Origin: Formicincola oecophyllae
GTDB taxonomy: Bacteria; Pseudomonadota; Alphaproteobacteria; Acetobacterales; Acetobacteraceae
DNA length: 64,000 nucleotides
Reading direction: 5' to 3'
Assembly: GCF_006542395.2 (NCBI RefSeq)
Contig: NZ_CP038231.1
Span: 1,798,001 to 1,862,000, forward strand
Both the position numbers and the translations under genes were made by a program. Position 1 is the stretch's first letter. Each line of letters opens with the position of its first letter. Shown here piece by piece: positions 26,482 to 34,588 of the stretch. The notes below the pieces were generated by a model, which saw only the letters and a list, made by a program, of their open reading frames with translations, was not told where the DNA came from and searched no databases.

Positions 26482-26778
26482 ATGACCACTTCACACCGCT
26501 TCGCCCCCCTTCTGCTTTGGCTGCAGGAACCAACAACGCAAATCGCGCTTGGCCTGATTGTGGGCGCCTTGGTGGGGGATTGGCGTGGCGCGCTGGACGC
26601 TGACACGGCCTCTGCTTTGGTGGCTGGCGCTCTGCCCCTTCTGCTGCGCAGCCAACCTCAGGAAACACCAGACCAAGCCCAGCAGCGCGCTGCCCTTCTG
26701 CAGCTTCTGGTTCAGGCAGCCCCAGCCACCATGGCCGCCCTGCACCGCGATGGTCCTTCAAAACTACCCCTTAAGTAA
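26482..26778 (+). CDS. Small membrane protein, holin candidate
   Basis: 98 residues from the ATG at 26482. Two hydrophobic stretches (QIALGLIVGALVGDW and SALVAGALPLLL) separated by a short charged loop suggest a small class II-like holin topology; the C-terminal half is glutamine/alanine-rich. It stands between the endolysin and the spanin pair. No family-specific motif was recognised. Confidence 0.5.
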   Translation: MTTSHRFAPLLLWLQEPTTQIALGLIVGALVGDWRGALDADTASALVAGALPLLLRSQPQETPDQAQQRAALLQLLVQAAPATMAALHRDGPSKLPLK

Positions 26779-26813
26779 ACCACCCCAACCAAACCCTGTG
26801 AAAGGACAAGACC

Positions 26814-27089
26814 ATGGGCGCTTTCATCGCAGGCCTGGCTACGCTGGGCAGCCTCAAATCCATCACCGCCTTCCTAGTCGCCGCTGGCTCCCTCCTGCTG
26901 GGGTTGGTGGCTGGCTGGCATAGCGCCGTACGCTTTGGCGTGCTTAAGCAGCAAGCGACTGATACCAGCGCAGCCCTTGAACAAGCCAAGAAAGTCCAGG
27001 CCCAAAGTGCCGCCATGGCGCAGGCGGAGGCCTCAGGCCCCCACAGCAAAGAGACCCTGCTGGCTGACCTCGACAAAGGGGGGGCTTAA
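26814..27089 (+). CDS. Inner-membrane spanin candidate (Rz-like)
   Basis: 91 residues from the ATG at 26814, with GAAAGGACAAGACC. One membrane segment at residues about 18-38 (SITAFLVAAGSLLLGLVAG) is followed by a helical, probably coiled periplasmic part (TDTSAALEQAKKVQAQSAAM). The next gene, starting at the base after this one's stop, encodes a lipoprotein. That is the Rz/Rz1 two-component spanin layout for disrupting the outer membrane after lysis. Confidence 0.6.
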   Translation: MGAFIAGLATLGSLKSITAFLVAAGSLLLGLVAGWHSAVRFGVLKQQATDTSAALEQAKKVQAQSAAMAQAEASGPHSKETLLADLDKGGA

Positions 27090-27356
27090 ATGTCCAGCCA
27101 TGGTGCGTATCTGCAAGGGGGCGCCATCGCCCTGGTGCTGCTGGCGTTCCTGCTTTGCGTTAGCGGGTGCACAGCAACAGTGCCTGTGCCAGCGCCCTGC
27201 GCGTCCTTCCCAGCCACCATCCCCTACAGCCCTGCTGAGGAAGCAGCCCTTGCGCAGGAGCTGCGCCAAGGGACTTGCGGCCCCCACTGCACAGAATGGC
27301 TTGCTGATTACACCCGCCTGCGCGCCACCCTTAAAGCCGCCCACCAGGACCCTTGA
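27090..27356 (+). CDS. Outer-membrane spanin lipoprotein candidate (Rz1-like)
   Basis: 88 residues from the ATG at 27090, immediately after the i-spanin stop. The N-terminus is a lipoprotein signal with lipobox VSGC (C27), so the mature protein would be acylated at that cysteine and sorted to the outer membrane. A proline-rich start of the mature part and a helical EEAALAQELRQG segment follow. Longer than lambda Rz1 but typical of separated-gene o-spanins. Confidence 0.65.
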   Translation: MSSHGAYLQGGAIALVLLAFLLCVSGCTATVPVPAPCASFPATIPYSPAEEAALAQELRQGTCGPHCTEWLADYTRLRATLKAAHQDP

Positions 27357-27377
27357 TAATGAAAGTTCTATAAACAC

Positions 27378-27406
27378 TTGGAATAGATTAATGACACGTT
27401 TATAAT
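27378..27406 (+). promoter_or_regulatory. Sigma-70-type promoter for the cargo genes
   Basis: TTGGAA (27378-27383) and a perfect TATAAT (27401-27406) are separated by 17 bases. The site lies in AT-rich DNA after the lysis cassette and about 70 bases before the GTG of the next gene, so that gene can be expressed independently of the phage late operon. Confidence 0.7.
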
Positions 27407-27477
27407 GCAAGATGACTAGGTGCAGAAAATAATTTTAATTTCCTGCAGGTTCGAATAATCCAGATCCTGGAGGGGCA

Positions 27478-28479
27478 GTGAACAATATAACGCGAATTCC
27501 GTGGTCTTCACATGACTTGTCAGTGCATGTGCATTCACCTTATGGCTGCATTAATCATAATGGTAATTTATATGCTAATGACATTCACCTAAATAAAATT
27601 AAGAATTTTAGGGAGGATAATCAAGGAATAAAGGCCTTCGACTTAAAAAACATCGTAAATTTGGCAGAGTCTTTTGTTTATCGTTACTTACGTGAAGAAA
27701 TATTAGAAGATATCTATGACATTATACTTTCAGGGTCTCAACCTATTTATGTGATATCCCCTGTTAAACCTTCATATCCTCGTGGCAATATACTTGCGTA
27801 TACATTTGCTGCCGTGCTGGCGCGTGAGTTAGATGTAAAAATTGGCAAAGGTATTTACCAAGCTCCCCGCTCGTTTAAACGTGATAAAAAAAAAGATTTT
27901 TTTGAACGTTTGGCTCATCCTGTTAACTTTTTTGATGAAGCTCAAGGAGAGGGGGAAGGTATTATCCCCGGAGCCAATTACATAATTGCTGATGATGTGC
28001 TGACTTATGGCGGAACATTGGCTGGCCTACATACCCATGTCACACAATATGGCGGTCATGTGCTAGGCTGCACCACCTTGGCAGGGAACCGTAGTGATGC
28101 TAACCATTCAGAATGCAGGAGGCACAACCAAAGGTTTAGGGAGTTCGAGAGATCCAAGAAAAAAGGTTGGATGGAAAGCTGTTATAAAGACGGTGTTCTG
28201 GGCCAGCCGCCAGGTGTGTTTCCACTAGCTATTACCCAAGGTTCTAAACAAGAGCTCTTGTCAAGGGCTTATGAGGGGCTAGCACAATGCCTACAGGAAG
28301 AGTTGGGGTTTGGTGTTGAAAGTCTGACTGAACGCGAAGCACAACGTATCCTTAAGGAGTTTCATGATTATGAAATCCAATTTCAAAGACGACCAGAATC
28401 CCGGCAGAAAAGTTCCTTCACGCGAAAAGATGCTGTGGACATTTTCCGAGAAAGAATTATTCGTGCAAAAGGCGCGTGA
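27478..28479 (+). CDS. Phosphoribosyltransferase-like protein (cargo/moron gene)
   Basis: 333 residues from a GTG at 27478 with TGGAGGGG upstream. The type I phosphoribosyltransferase signature is IIADDVLTYGGTLAGL at about residue 175, the PRPP-binding loop. Before it, IYVISPVKPSYPRGNILAYT and FAAVLARELDVKIGKGIYQ fit the Rossmann-like core. The ~130-residue C-terminal extension is charged and not recognised. The gene is much more AT-rich than the flanking phage genes and has its own promoter. Some phosphoribosyltransferase-like proteins act in anti-phage systems; such a role here is inference. Confidence 0.7.
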   Translation: MNNITRIPWSSHDLSVHVHSPYGCINHNGNLYANDIHLNKIKNFREDNQGIKAFDLKNIVNLAESFVYRYLREEILEDIYDIILSGSQPIYVISPVKPSYPRGNILAYTFAAVLARELDVKIGKGIYQAPRSFKRDKKKDFFERLAHPVNFFDEAQGEGEGIIPGANYIIADDVLTYGGTLAGLHTHVTQYGGHVLGCTTLAGNRSDANHSECRRHNQRFREFERSKKKGWMESCYKDGVLGQPPGVFPLAITQGSKQELLSRAYEGLAQCLQEELGFGVESLTEREAQRILKEFHDYEIQFQRRPESRQKSSFTRKDAVDIFRERIIRAKGA

Positions 28480-28564
28480 AATGGAAGATCTTGTGATTGT
28501 CCATGTTTCAAAGCAACCAAAGCGGTTTGCTATTGGCAGCAAATATATTAAGCGTTGCGCTTAA
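28364..28564 (+). CDS. Small basic protein overlapping the phosphoribosyltransferase gene
   Basis: 66 residues from the ATG at 28364, in another frame and starting 116 bases before the end of the upstream gene. A strong AAGGAG lies six bases before the ATG, which supports real translation. The sequence is lysine/arginine-rich (PGRKVPSREKMLWTFSEKEL, then VSKQPKRFAIGSKYIKRC) without a membrane segment. It may be a partner or antitoxin-like regulator of the upstream protein. No family recognised. Confidence 0.5.
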   Translation: MIMKSNFKDDQNPGRKVPSREKMLWTFSEKELFVQKAREMEDLVIVHVSKQPKRFAIGSKYIKRCA

Positions 28565-28588
28565 GAAGCCTTTTAAGAAAGATCCTAT

Positions 28589-28628
28589 AAAAACCAGCTT
28601 CCCTCTCTTTAGAGGGAAGCTGGTTTTT
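28589..28628. terminator. Bidirectional terminator between cargo genes and glk
   Basis: A perfect 18-bp stem (28589-28606 with 28611-28628) and a CTTT loop, with A's on the left and T's on the right, can terminate transcription from both the plus-strand cargo genes and the minus-strand glucokinase gene. Confidence 0.9.
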
Positions 28629-28659
28629 GTATCCATGCTCTGGCTTACCCCTTGTGACC

Positions 28660-29718
28660 TCAGCCTGGTTTGTGGCTGCAGCAGCCATCAGCGTAAGCGG
28701 CGGCAGCGCCAAACAGGCCAGGGTCGTGGGTGGTGACGATCTTCACCGGCAGGTCTTGCATCCTACCCTGGAAGCGCCCCTTGGCGCTGAAGCGCTGCGC
28801 AAATCCTGAACGCGGCAGATGGCCAGCCAGCCTTGCCCCCACACCGCCAGCGATGATGACGGCGCTTGCGCCATGCGCCAGCGCCATATCGCCAGCAAAG
28901 GAGCCCAGGCTGAGGCAGAAGCGCTCCAGAGCGCGGGCTGCCAATTCGTCCTCGCCGTTCATGGCGGCCATCCAGAGGGCTTTGTTGTCGTGTATGGTGG
29001 TGGGGCGCCCTTCCAAATGGGCCAGGGCTTCGTAAAGGGCGCTCAGCCCCATGCCTGAAATCAGCCGTTCCACGGAGACACGCTTGAGGCGCTTGCGCAT
29101 GAAGTGGTGGATGGCCTCCTCCACCTCATCAAGGGGGGCGTAGTCGATGTGGCTGCCTTCAGTTTCAAGGATGGTGTAATCCTGCCCGCCAGAACGCAGA
29201 ATGCAGGCCACGCCAAGACCCGTCCCTGGCCCCACGATGGTGATGGCGCCTGAATCAGGCATGGCGCGGTCTGGCCCGCACAAAGGCACCAGTTCCGTAG
29301 TCTGGGCTTGAGCGATGGCATGGCCCACAGCGCCGAAATCATTGATGAGGGTGAGGTCATCCACCTCCAGCTCCTGGCGGAGGGCGTCTGGGCGAATGAC
29401 CCAAGGCATGTTGGTCATTTTCAGCACCTGCCCGCTGACGGGGCAGGCCACGGCAATGCCAGCCGCGCGCGGCAACCTGCGCCCAAGGGAGCGCCCATAG
29501 GCGCGCCAAGCATGGCTGAGAGAGGGGAAGTCAGCGCAGTTGAAAACTTCTACAGCATCCAGGCGCTGAACACGGCCATTGCGAACGGTGGCCAATCCAA
29601 AACGCGCGTGGGTGCCGCCGATGTCTGCAGCGACAATCTCTTTCTCTCTCACGCCTTCATCACTCCCACTAACGCCCTTGGCAACATAGGGGCCACTGAA
29701 AGCGGCAATGTGCCCCAT
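28660..29718 (-). CDS. glk: Glucokinase
   Basis: 352 residues from the ATG at 29718; the frame continues upstream, but that part is not glucokinase-like. The product phosphorylates glucose with ATP. Motifs in order: AADIGGTHARFG (phosphate-binding loop), LINDFGAVGHA with the likely catalytic aspartate, TIVGPGTGLGVA, EGSHIDYAP, ISGMGLSALYEA and VIIAGGVGARL. This is the bacterial Glk family (PF02685). It shares the bidirectional terminator at 28589 at its 3' end. An alternative start is the GTG at about 29673, nearer to EIVAADIGG. Confidence 0.88.
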   Translation of the reverse strand: MGHIAAFSGPYVAKGVSGSDEGVREKEIVAADIGGTHARFGLATVRNGRVQRLDAVEVFNCADFPSLSHAWRAYGRSLGRRLPRAAGIAVACPVSGQVLKMTNMPWVIRPDALRQELEVDDLTLINDFGAVGHAIAQAQTTELVPLCGPDRAMPDSGAITIVGPGTGLGVACILRSGGQDYTILETEGSHIDYAPLDEVEEAIHHFMRKRLKRVSVERLISGMGLSALYEALAHLEGRPTTIHDNKALWMAAMNGEDELAARALERFCLSLGSFAGDMALAHGASAVIIAGGVGARLAGHLPRSGFAQRFSAKGRFQGRMQDLPVKIVTTHDPGLFGAAAAYADGCCSHKPG

Positions 29719-29893
29719 CCCAAAGACTTTGCCCACCCCTGGGCGTTGCGGCCAACCACAGCTGTGTGAATTCAGCCATGCCAGCCCATGTTGACCTCTG
29801 CTGCGGGGGATTTGCCAGCCCTCCCCCAAGCACGGCAGGCTTGATGCCTGCAAGTTGGGGTTTTTTAAGGGCAACCATGAAGTATTTCTTAAC

Positions 29894-29938
29894 AAAAAGG
29901 CCCTCATCACCCGTTTTGGGGCGAAAAAGGGCCTTTTT
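29894..29938 (-). terminator. Terminator downstream of the SDR gene
   Basis: AAAAAGGCCC (29894-29903) pairs with GGGCCTTTTT (29929-29938), with a small inner hairpin. On the minus strand it follows the SDR gene at 30036 and separates it from glk. Confidence 0.7.
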
Positions 29939-30035
29939 TGATCACTGAACAACCACCCATAACCCAATGACCAAAGCGCCTATCAGCCCTAGCAAGGGCT
30001 GGAGGTATCAGGTCAACATCAATGTACTGGGGTTT

Positions 30036-30845
30036 TTAGTGCGTTGAGGGGTGCTGCATCACGTCAAGCTTGCGCAGGACGAAATGCACAAAGGGGCGCG
30101 GCAGGATGGCTTCTACAAAGCGCGTCAGCTGGAAGGCCCAGGGGAACACCAAGGTGGCGCGGCCCTGGTCAATGGCGCGCTTGATTTTACGCGCAGCCAC
30201 CGGCACGGGCACCAGCAAGGGCTGGTCGCCTTCAAGGCGTTGGCTCATGGGGGTGTCGATGAAGCCAGGGGCAATCAGCGTCACCGCCACATTGTGGGGG
30301 TGGAGGGCGGCATGAAGCGCCGTACTGAAACGCCCCAGCCCCGCTTTGGAGCCAGCATAGACAGTGGCCAGCGGCAAATCATGGAAAGAGGCTACAGAAC
30401 CAAGGAACGCGATGCGCCCATAGCCCCGGCGCGCCATGCGCTCGCCTGCTTCGCAACCCAGCGCCACGGGGGTGGTGAAGTTGACCTGGCTCATGGCGAT
30501 GGCCTGTTCGGCTGGTTCGGTCAACGCGCCTTCTGGGCGGATGTCAGCCAGGCCAGCGGAATTGATGAGGACATCCACCGGGCGTTCACTGTCAGCGCGG
30601 ATGAAGGCCTCCACCGCCGCTTCAGGATTGGTGAGGTCAACCACCACCCCTTCTGCCAGCGCCCCTTTGGCGCGGCAGGCTTCAGCTGTTTTCTGCAGGC
30701 GTTCCTGGTTGCGCCCCCAAAGGGTGATGGCCACGCCGGGGCGGGCGTAAAGTTCAGCCAAGGCAGCCCCGATGCCGCTTGAACCACCAGTGATGAGGAT
30801 GTGGTGGCGCACGTCTTTCCCAGAAGGGGATGTAGTTTCTGTCAT
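30036..30845 (-). CDS. Short-chain dehydrogenase/reductase (SDR)
   Basis: 269 residues from the ATG at 30845. Classical SDR features: cofactor motif TGGSSGIGAALAE near residue 20, NSAG near 95, a serine in GSVASFHD and the YAGSK catalytic Tyr/Lys pair. The C-terminal ~60 residues are hydrophobic and basic (FPWAFQLTRFVEAILPRPFV), as in membrane-associated SDRs. Substrate is not evident. It is a single-gene unit with its own terminator. Confidence 0.85.
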   Translation of the reverse strand: MTETTSPSGKDVRHHILITGGSSGIGAALAELYARPGVAITLWGRNQERLQKTAEACRAKGALAEGVVVDLTNPEAAVEAFIRADSERPVDVLINSAGLADIRPEGALTEPAEQAIAMSQVNFTTPVALGCEAGERMARRGYGRIAFLGSVASFHDLPLATVYAGSKAGLGRFSTALHAALHPHNVAVTLIAPGFIDTPMSQRLEGDQPLLVPVPVAARKIKRAIDQGRATLVFPWAFQLTRFVEAILPRPFVHFVLRKLDVMQHPSTH

Positions 30846-31127
30846 GATGATATGCCTTCACACAGGGGGAGGGGGCCGGATTGTGGTTTGGGGTGGGACC
30901 CAGGCCGTTGCAGTCTAGCCAGGGCGCGCCCTTCAGCACGGCTTGTAACACACAGGCTTATAGCATGGGTGGGGCGGTATGGGTGGGAAATGGCGCGCCA
31001 ACTGCCCATGCCAGGCATGGCCATAAGGGCTGGCTGGGGCGCTTCGGGGGTGGTTTTTCAGGCTTTTAGCGCCCCTTTTCCCCTTACCCACTGGCCTGAA
31101 GGGCGGTGAGCGCCTATAGCCTTAATT

Positions 31128-32318
31128 ATGCATCGCAATGTGACCCCTACCGGCGTGCCTGCCGGCACTGATCACCCCCTTGAGGTTCGCCCCGTCACCA
31201 GCAAGCGTGACCTCAAACGCTTCATCACGCTGCCCCGCCAGATTTACGCTGGGCTGGAGGGCTTTGTCGCGCCGTTCGACATTGAGCAATCTAGTTTGCT
31301 CCACCCCAAGCGCGCAGCCATTTTCCAGCATGCTGACATTCAGTATTTCCTGGCCTGGCGCGGCGGCAAAGCTGTGGGGCGCATTGCCGCCATCATGGAC
31401 AGCGTGGCCATCCAGCATTGGCAGGGGCCCATTGGCCAGTTCGGCGCCCTGGACTGCTTGCCTGAACAAGCCGTGGTGGATTCTTTGCTGAACGCTGCGG
31501 AAAAGTGGCTGCGCGCGCGCGGTGCCACCACCATGCGCGGCCCCTACACGCTGAGCTGCAACGGGGAGACGGGCATCATGGTGGAAGGCCAGCTGGCCCC
31601 CCCCACCCTTGCCATGCCTTGGCACCCCAAAGGCCTTGGTGACTGCTTGGAGCGGGCGGGCTTCACCAAAACCAAGGACCTGCTGAGCTACCGCCTGGAT
31701 CTGACGCCTGATTTACAGGAACGCTTCAAGACGCCTGGCCAAATCAAAATGGGCGAGGGGCGCTTCCGCGACATCACCACAAGGCCCATGGTCAAGAAGG
31801 AGATCGTCACCCAGGCTGAAACGCTGCGCCAGCTTTACAATGATGCCTGGAGCCAGAAGGACAACTTCATCCCCCTGCAGTCGCATGAGATGGCGGCGCT
31901 GATGAAGCAGATCTCCCCCCTTCTTAAGCCTGAGCACTACGTGCAGATCGACCGCAAGGGGGAGCCGCTGGCCATGGCGCTGGTACTGCCTAACCTTCAT
32001 GACATCACGGGCGATCTCAACGGCGACCCTTCGCCGCTGGGGTGGGTGAAGTTCGGCTACCGGATGATGCGCCACCGCTTCACCTCGGCACGGGTGACGT
32101 TGCTTGGCGTTTCTCACAAGGTGCGCGGCACCATGCTGGGGGCGCTTCTGCCTTCGCTGGCCATTATGGAACTCATCAAGCGCGCTGACAGGATGCCTTA
32201 TAAATGGGTGGAGCTGGGCTGGATCCAGGAAGATGACAGCGGGATGCGCAACCTGGCTGAATCGCTTGTGCCCAAAGCCCATAAGTGCCACCGCGTTTAC
32301 GAAAAGCCCCTAGACTGA
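31128..32318 (+). CDS. GNAT-fold protein, YghO-like
   Basis: 396 residues from the ATG at 31128. Recognisable segments are RFITLPRQIYAGLEGFVAP, a GNAT-like GKAVGRIAAIMD, the RGPYTLSCNGETGIMVEG stretch and CLERAGFTKTKDLLSYRLDL. The C-terminal part ends in KWVELGWIQEDDSGMRNLAE. Proteins of this type are annotated as N-acetyltransferase-superfamily members of unknown substrate. A chromosomal, single gene with backbone GC content. Confidence 0.65.
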   Translation: MHRNVTPTGVPAGTDHPLEVRPVTSKRDLKRFITLPRQIYAGLEGFVAPFDIEQSSLLHPKRAAIFQHADIQYFLAWRGGKAVGRIAAIMDSVAIQHWQGPIGQFGALDCLPEQAVVDSLLNAAEKWLRARGATTMRGPYTLSCNGETGIMVEGQLAPPTLAMPWHPKGLGDCLERAGFTKTKDLLSYRLDLTPDLQERFKTPGQIKMGEGRFRDITTRPMVKKEIVTQAETLRQLYNDAWSQKDNFIPLQSHEMAALMKQISPLLKPEHYVQIDRKGEPLAMALVLPNLHDITGDLNGDPSPLGWVKFGYRMMRHRFTSARVTLLGVSHKVRGTMLGALLPSLAIMELIKRADRMPYKWVELGWIQEDDSGMRNLAESLVPKAHKCHRVYEKPLD

Positions 32319-32436
32319 ACATGCCCCAGGCGGGGCGCGCCATCTCCATCCCCAGGGGGCTGGCCAGAGTCCAGAAGGCTTGCCCCCACCCCTGCGTTAG
32401 CCCTGTTGCAGCCAGCAACAAGGGGGGAGAAAACCC

Positions 32437-33012
32437 ATGGGCAAGCGCAAAACAGCACTATCTGCAAGTGGCGAACGCACCACTAAAACCGAACGCGCCC
32501 TCAAAGCACTGGGCGCCAGCAGCCTTCAGGAGGAAGCCGCGGGCTGGTTCCTGCGCGCCTGGGCCTGGTCGCAGGATGGCTACCGCGACCCGCTGCCAGC
32601 CACAGCAACGCCGCGCTTGGTCAGAATGGCTGACGGCAGCGCTGAGTATGTGCGCGCTGACGATATCATCCTCAACCTTGACCGCGCCCAGACATGGCGC
32701 ACCCTTCGTGGGTTCGCCACCACCAAAGGCCGTGAAGCCTGGGATGTGATGACCATGCTCCTGGTGCGGCAATGGAACTTCACTGCCATTGGCCAGCATT
32801 ACCGCCCTGAACTGCAGCAGCGCATGGCGCGCAACGTTGGCAAGTTGCTGTGCCAGAACGCTTTGACCTTGCTGGCAGCCTGGCGTGGTGAGGTGGCGCG
32901 CCAAAGGGCAGCCAGGCCCAAGGCTAGCCATGTTGGCGCGCAGCTGCGCCAGGGCGTTCATCCAGCCCTTTATGCCAAGCCGCACCGCCACAGCAATGTG
33001 GCTTATAGCTGA
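32437..33012 (+). CDS. Hypothetical protein upstream of tail cluster 2
   Basis: 191 residues from the ATG at 32437 with AAGGGGGGAGAAAACCC. It is basic and mostly helical; RQWNFTAIGQHYRPELQQRM could be a helix-turn-helix, and the last 40 residues are arginine/histidine-rich. No known family. It is followed by a clear terminator and then the gap before the tail genes, so it could be a host gene or a regulator of cluster 2. Confidence 0.5.
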   Translation: MGKRKTALSASGERTTKTERALKALGASSLQEEAAGWFLRAWAWSQDGYRDPLPATATPRLVRMADGSAEYVRADDIILNLDRAQTWRTLRGFATTKGREAWDVMTMLLVRQWNFTAIGQHYRPELQQRMARNVGKLLCQNALTLLAAWRGEVARQRAARPKASHVGAQLRQGVHPALYAKPHRHSNVAYS

Positions 33013-33067
33013 GGTGCCTTAATAAGCATCAGTGAGGGATCCCAGTAATTAACGGATAAAAGCCATC

Positions 33068-33090
33068 ACAGCCCCTTTAGGGGCTGTTTT
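33068..33090 (+). terminator. Rho-independent terminator after 32437-33012
   Basis: CAGCCCC (33069-33075), loop TTTA and GGGGCTG (33080-33086) are followed by four T's. It closes the preceding gene. Confidence 0.8.
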
Positions 33091-33116
33091 GGTTTGGTTG
33101 CCCATTATGAGGGGAA

Positions 33117-33194
33117 TCAGTCCAAGTAAATGTGGAATTTTCACCCCAGAAAAAGGGAAAATTCCCTTAAGGATGGCGACATTTATTGGACTGA
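33117..33194. repeat. 78-bp nested inverted repeat (MITE-like or operator)
   Basis: The outer arms TCAGTCCAAGTAAATGT (33117-33133) and ACATTTATTGGACTGA (33179-33194) are inverted with one extra base. Inside them GGAATTTTC and GAAAATTCC form a second inverted pair. It stands alone in the gap before cluster 2. It could be a miniature mobile element or a two-site operator. Confidence 0.6.
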
Positions 33195-33333
33195 GGGACG
33201 GTCATTCAAATAATCATTGACGTTTTTGCCGTCCTATGTTTACCTATAACCACGCTGAGAGAGATGCGGCCAGGGGAAACCTCCTGCCTTTTTATGCTCA
33301 AGCAGCGTTCCCATTGTGTGACATGTGATGTAG

Positions 33334-33366
33334 GCCGTCCCCCTTCGCTGGGTGGGCGGCTTTTTT
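33334..33366 (+). terminator. Terminator-like hairpin upstream of cluster 2
   Basis: GCCGTCC and GGGCGGC arms around a TTCGC-containing loop are followed by six T's. It lies about 250 bases before the first tail gene and would block transcription entering from upstream. Confidence 0.6.
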
Positions 33367-33613
33367 AACAGTGCGCCCAGGCGGGGCGGTAACGCCCCAG
33401 CTTAAGGGGCAGCATGACAGCCCCCAAACCATTCCACCCAGCAAAGCTTCAACGCGCCACGCCGCCACCTTGTGCCCTTTAGGCAGGGCCCTTCCTTTGA
33501 AGGGCCTTCTGCTGCCCAACCAGGACTGCCTTGGTTGGTGATGAAGAGGCGCGCAGGTGGCGGGTAGTGCTGGCGATGCGCAGATCCGCACAAACAGAAA
33601 GGACTGGGCCTGA

Positions 33614-34558
33614 ATGACACTTTCTACTGAACCTACCCAGGCTTCTGAATCCACCCAGGATGGCGCACCGCCCACCCAGAACATTACCTTCCGCCAGTAC
33701 CGCCGCATGGTACTGCCGTTGGATGGCCATGTTTTCTGGGTGGCGACAGGCACCACCCAAACGCTTGCCGCCACACTCAACGCTGCCACCAGCGCTGTGC
33801 AGACGGCGCAGGAAACGGCCAGCCCCACGGCGCTCACCCTCACCATCAACGCTTCTGACGACCTCAAGCCCTTTACGGCCAGGGCGCAGGGGCTTTTATG
33901 GGTGGGCACATGGCAGGGGCAGGACTTCGCCATCAGCAATGCCAGTACAAGCGACCTCAACGCTGGCTCTGTCCTCTACAGCGGGCAGACCATCACGGCG
34001 CCTTTTGCTGCCCAATTTGTTGATGACGCCAGCCAGCTGGACAACAAGGCGCTTCTCACCAGCAGTTGCCTGCCAGCGTTCCTGGCCATGCCAAGCCAGC
34101 CTACACCACTGACCAAATCCTGCCCATGGCCAGAGGGGGTGCCGGTTTTCCCCAGCTTCGCTGTGCCTGATGACCAGCCCACCCCCTACATCGCTGTGTG
34201 CTGCAGGCCCAAAACGCTGGCGCCTGTCAGCATGGCGCCCAGCCATGACGCCGCCAGCAAGACATCAAGCCAAATCGTGCGGGAGGGAGTGCGCCTCACC
34301 CTCATGGGGTTGGACAACCAGCAAGCCTGCCAAGTGCGCGATTACGTGCGCCAGTGGGCGCTGGGCCATGACAGCGTTCTTGGCGTGGTCAACAGCCCCG
34401 TCATCCGTGACAGGCCGCAGAAAAACCCCGCCACCGCCACGCAGGCTGTGCGCAAGACCATTGATTTTACCGTGATGTACCCCCAGCGCGCCATGGCCGA
34501 CATCGCCATGGGCCTGATCAAGGCTGCCGCAGCCACCCTCACGCGCGCTTCATCCTAA
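33614..34558 (+). CDS. Tail terminator / neck protein (putative), first gene of cluster 2
   Basis: 314 residues from the ATG at 33614 (AAAGGACTGGGCCTGA). A serine/threonine-rich leader precedes FRQYRRMVLPLDGHVFWVA and a beta-rich middle. The C-terminal part (QIVREGVRLTLMGLDNQQAC, then AVRKTIDFTVMYPQRAMADI) resembles neck-terminator proteins that finish a contractile tail. It directly precedes the sheath. No capsid, portal or terminase gene comes before it, which is the main sign that this cluster makes headless tails. Confidence 0.5.
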   Translation: MTLSTEPTQASESTQDGAPPTQNITFRQYRRMVLPLDGHVFWVATGTTQTLAATLNAATSAVQTAQETASPTALTLTINASDDLKPFTARAQGLLWVGTWQGQDFAISNASTSDLNAGSVLYSGQTITAPFAAQFVDDASQLDNKALLTSSCLPAFLAMPSQPTPLTKSCPWPEGVPVFPSFAVPDDQPTPYIAVCCRPKTLAPVSMAPSHDAASKTSSQIVREGVRLTLMGLDNQQACQVRDYVRQWALGHDSVLGVVNSPVIRDRPQKNPATATQAVRKTIDFTVMYPQRAMADIAMGLIKAAAATLTRASS

Positions 34559-34588
34559 GCGCCCTTCCGTTACCAGTCAGGAAAAACC

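Larger units (their letters stand above)
33013..33613. other. Gene-free gap before tail cluster 2
   Basis: The 600 bases hold a terminator for the preceding gene, a 78-bp nested inverted repeat, a second terminator and, at the end, the leader of the tail terminator gene. A TTGACG at about 33217 has no well-spaced -10. I see no integrase, repressor or attachment-site duplication. Confidence 0.6.

Noticed and set aside
27446-27460. tRNA-like GCAGGTTCGAAT stretch (possible tRNA 3' end and attachment site)
   Set aside because: Resembles a T-arm, but no acceptor stem or anticodon arm can be formed around it and no second copy was seen, so neither a tRNA nor an attachment site is supported.
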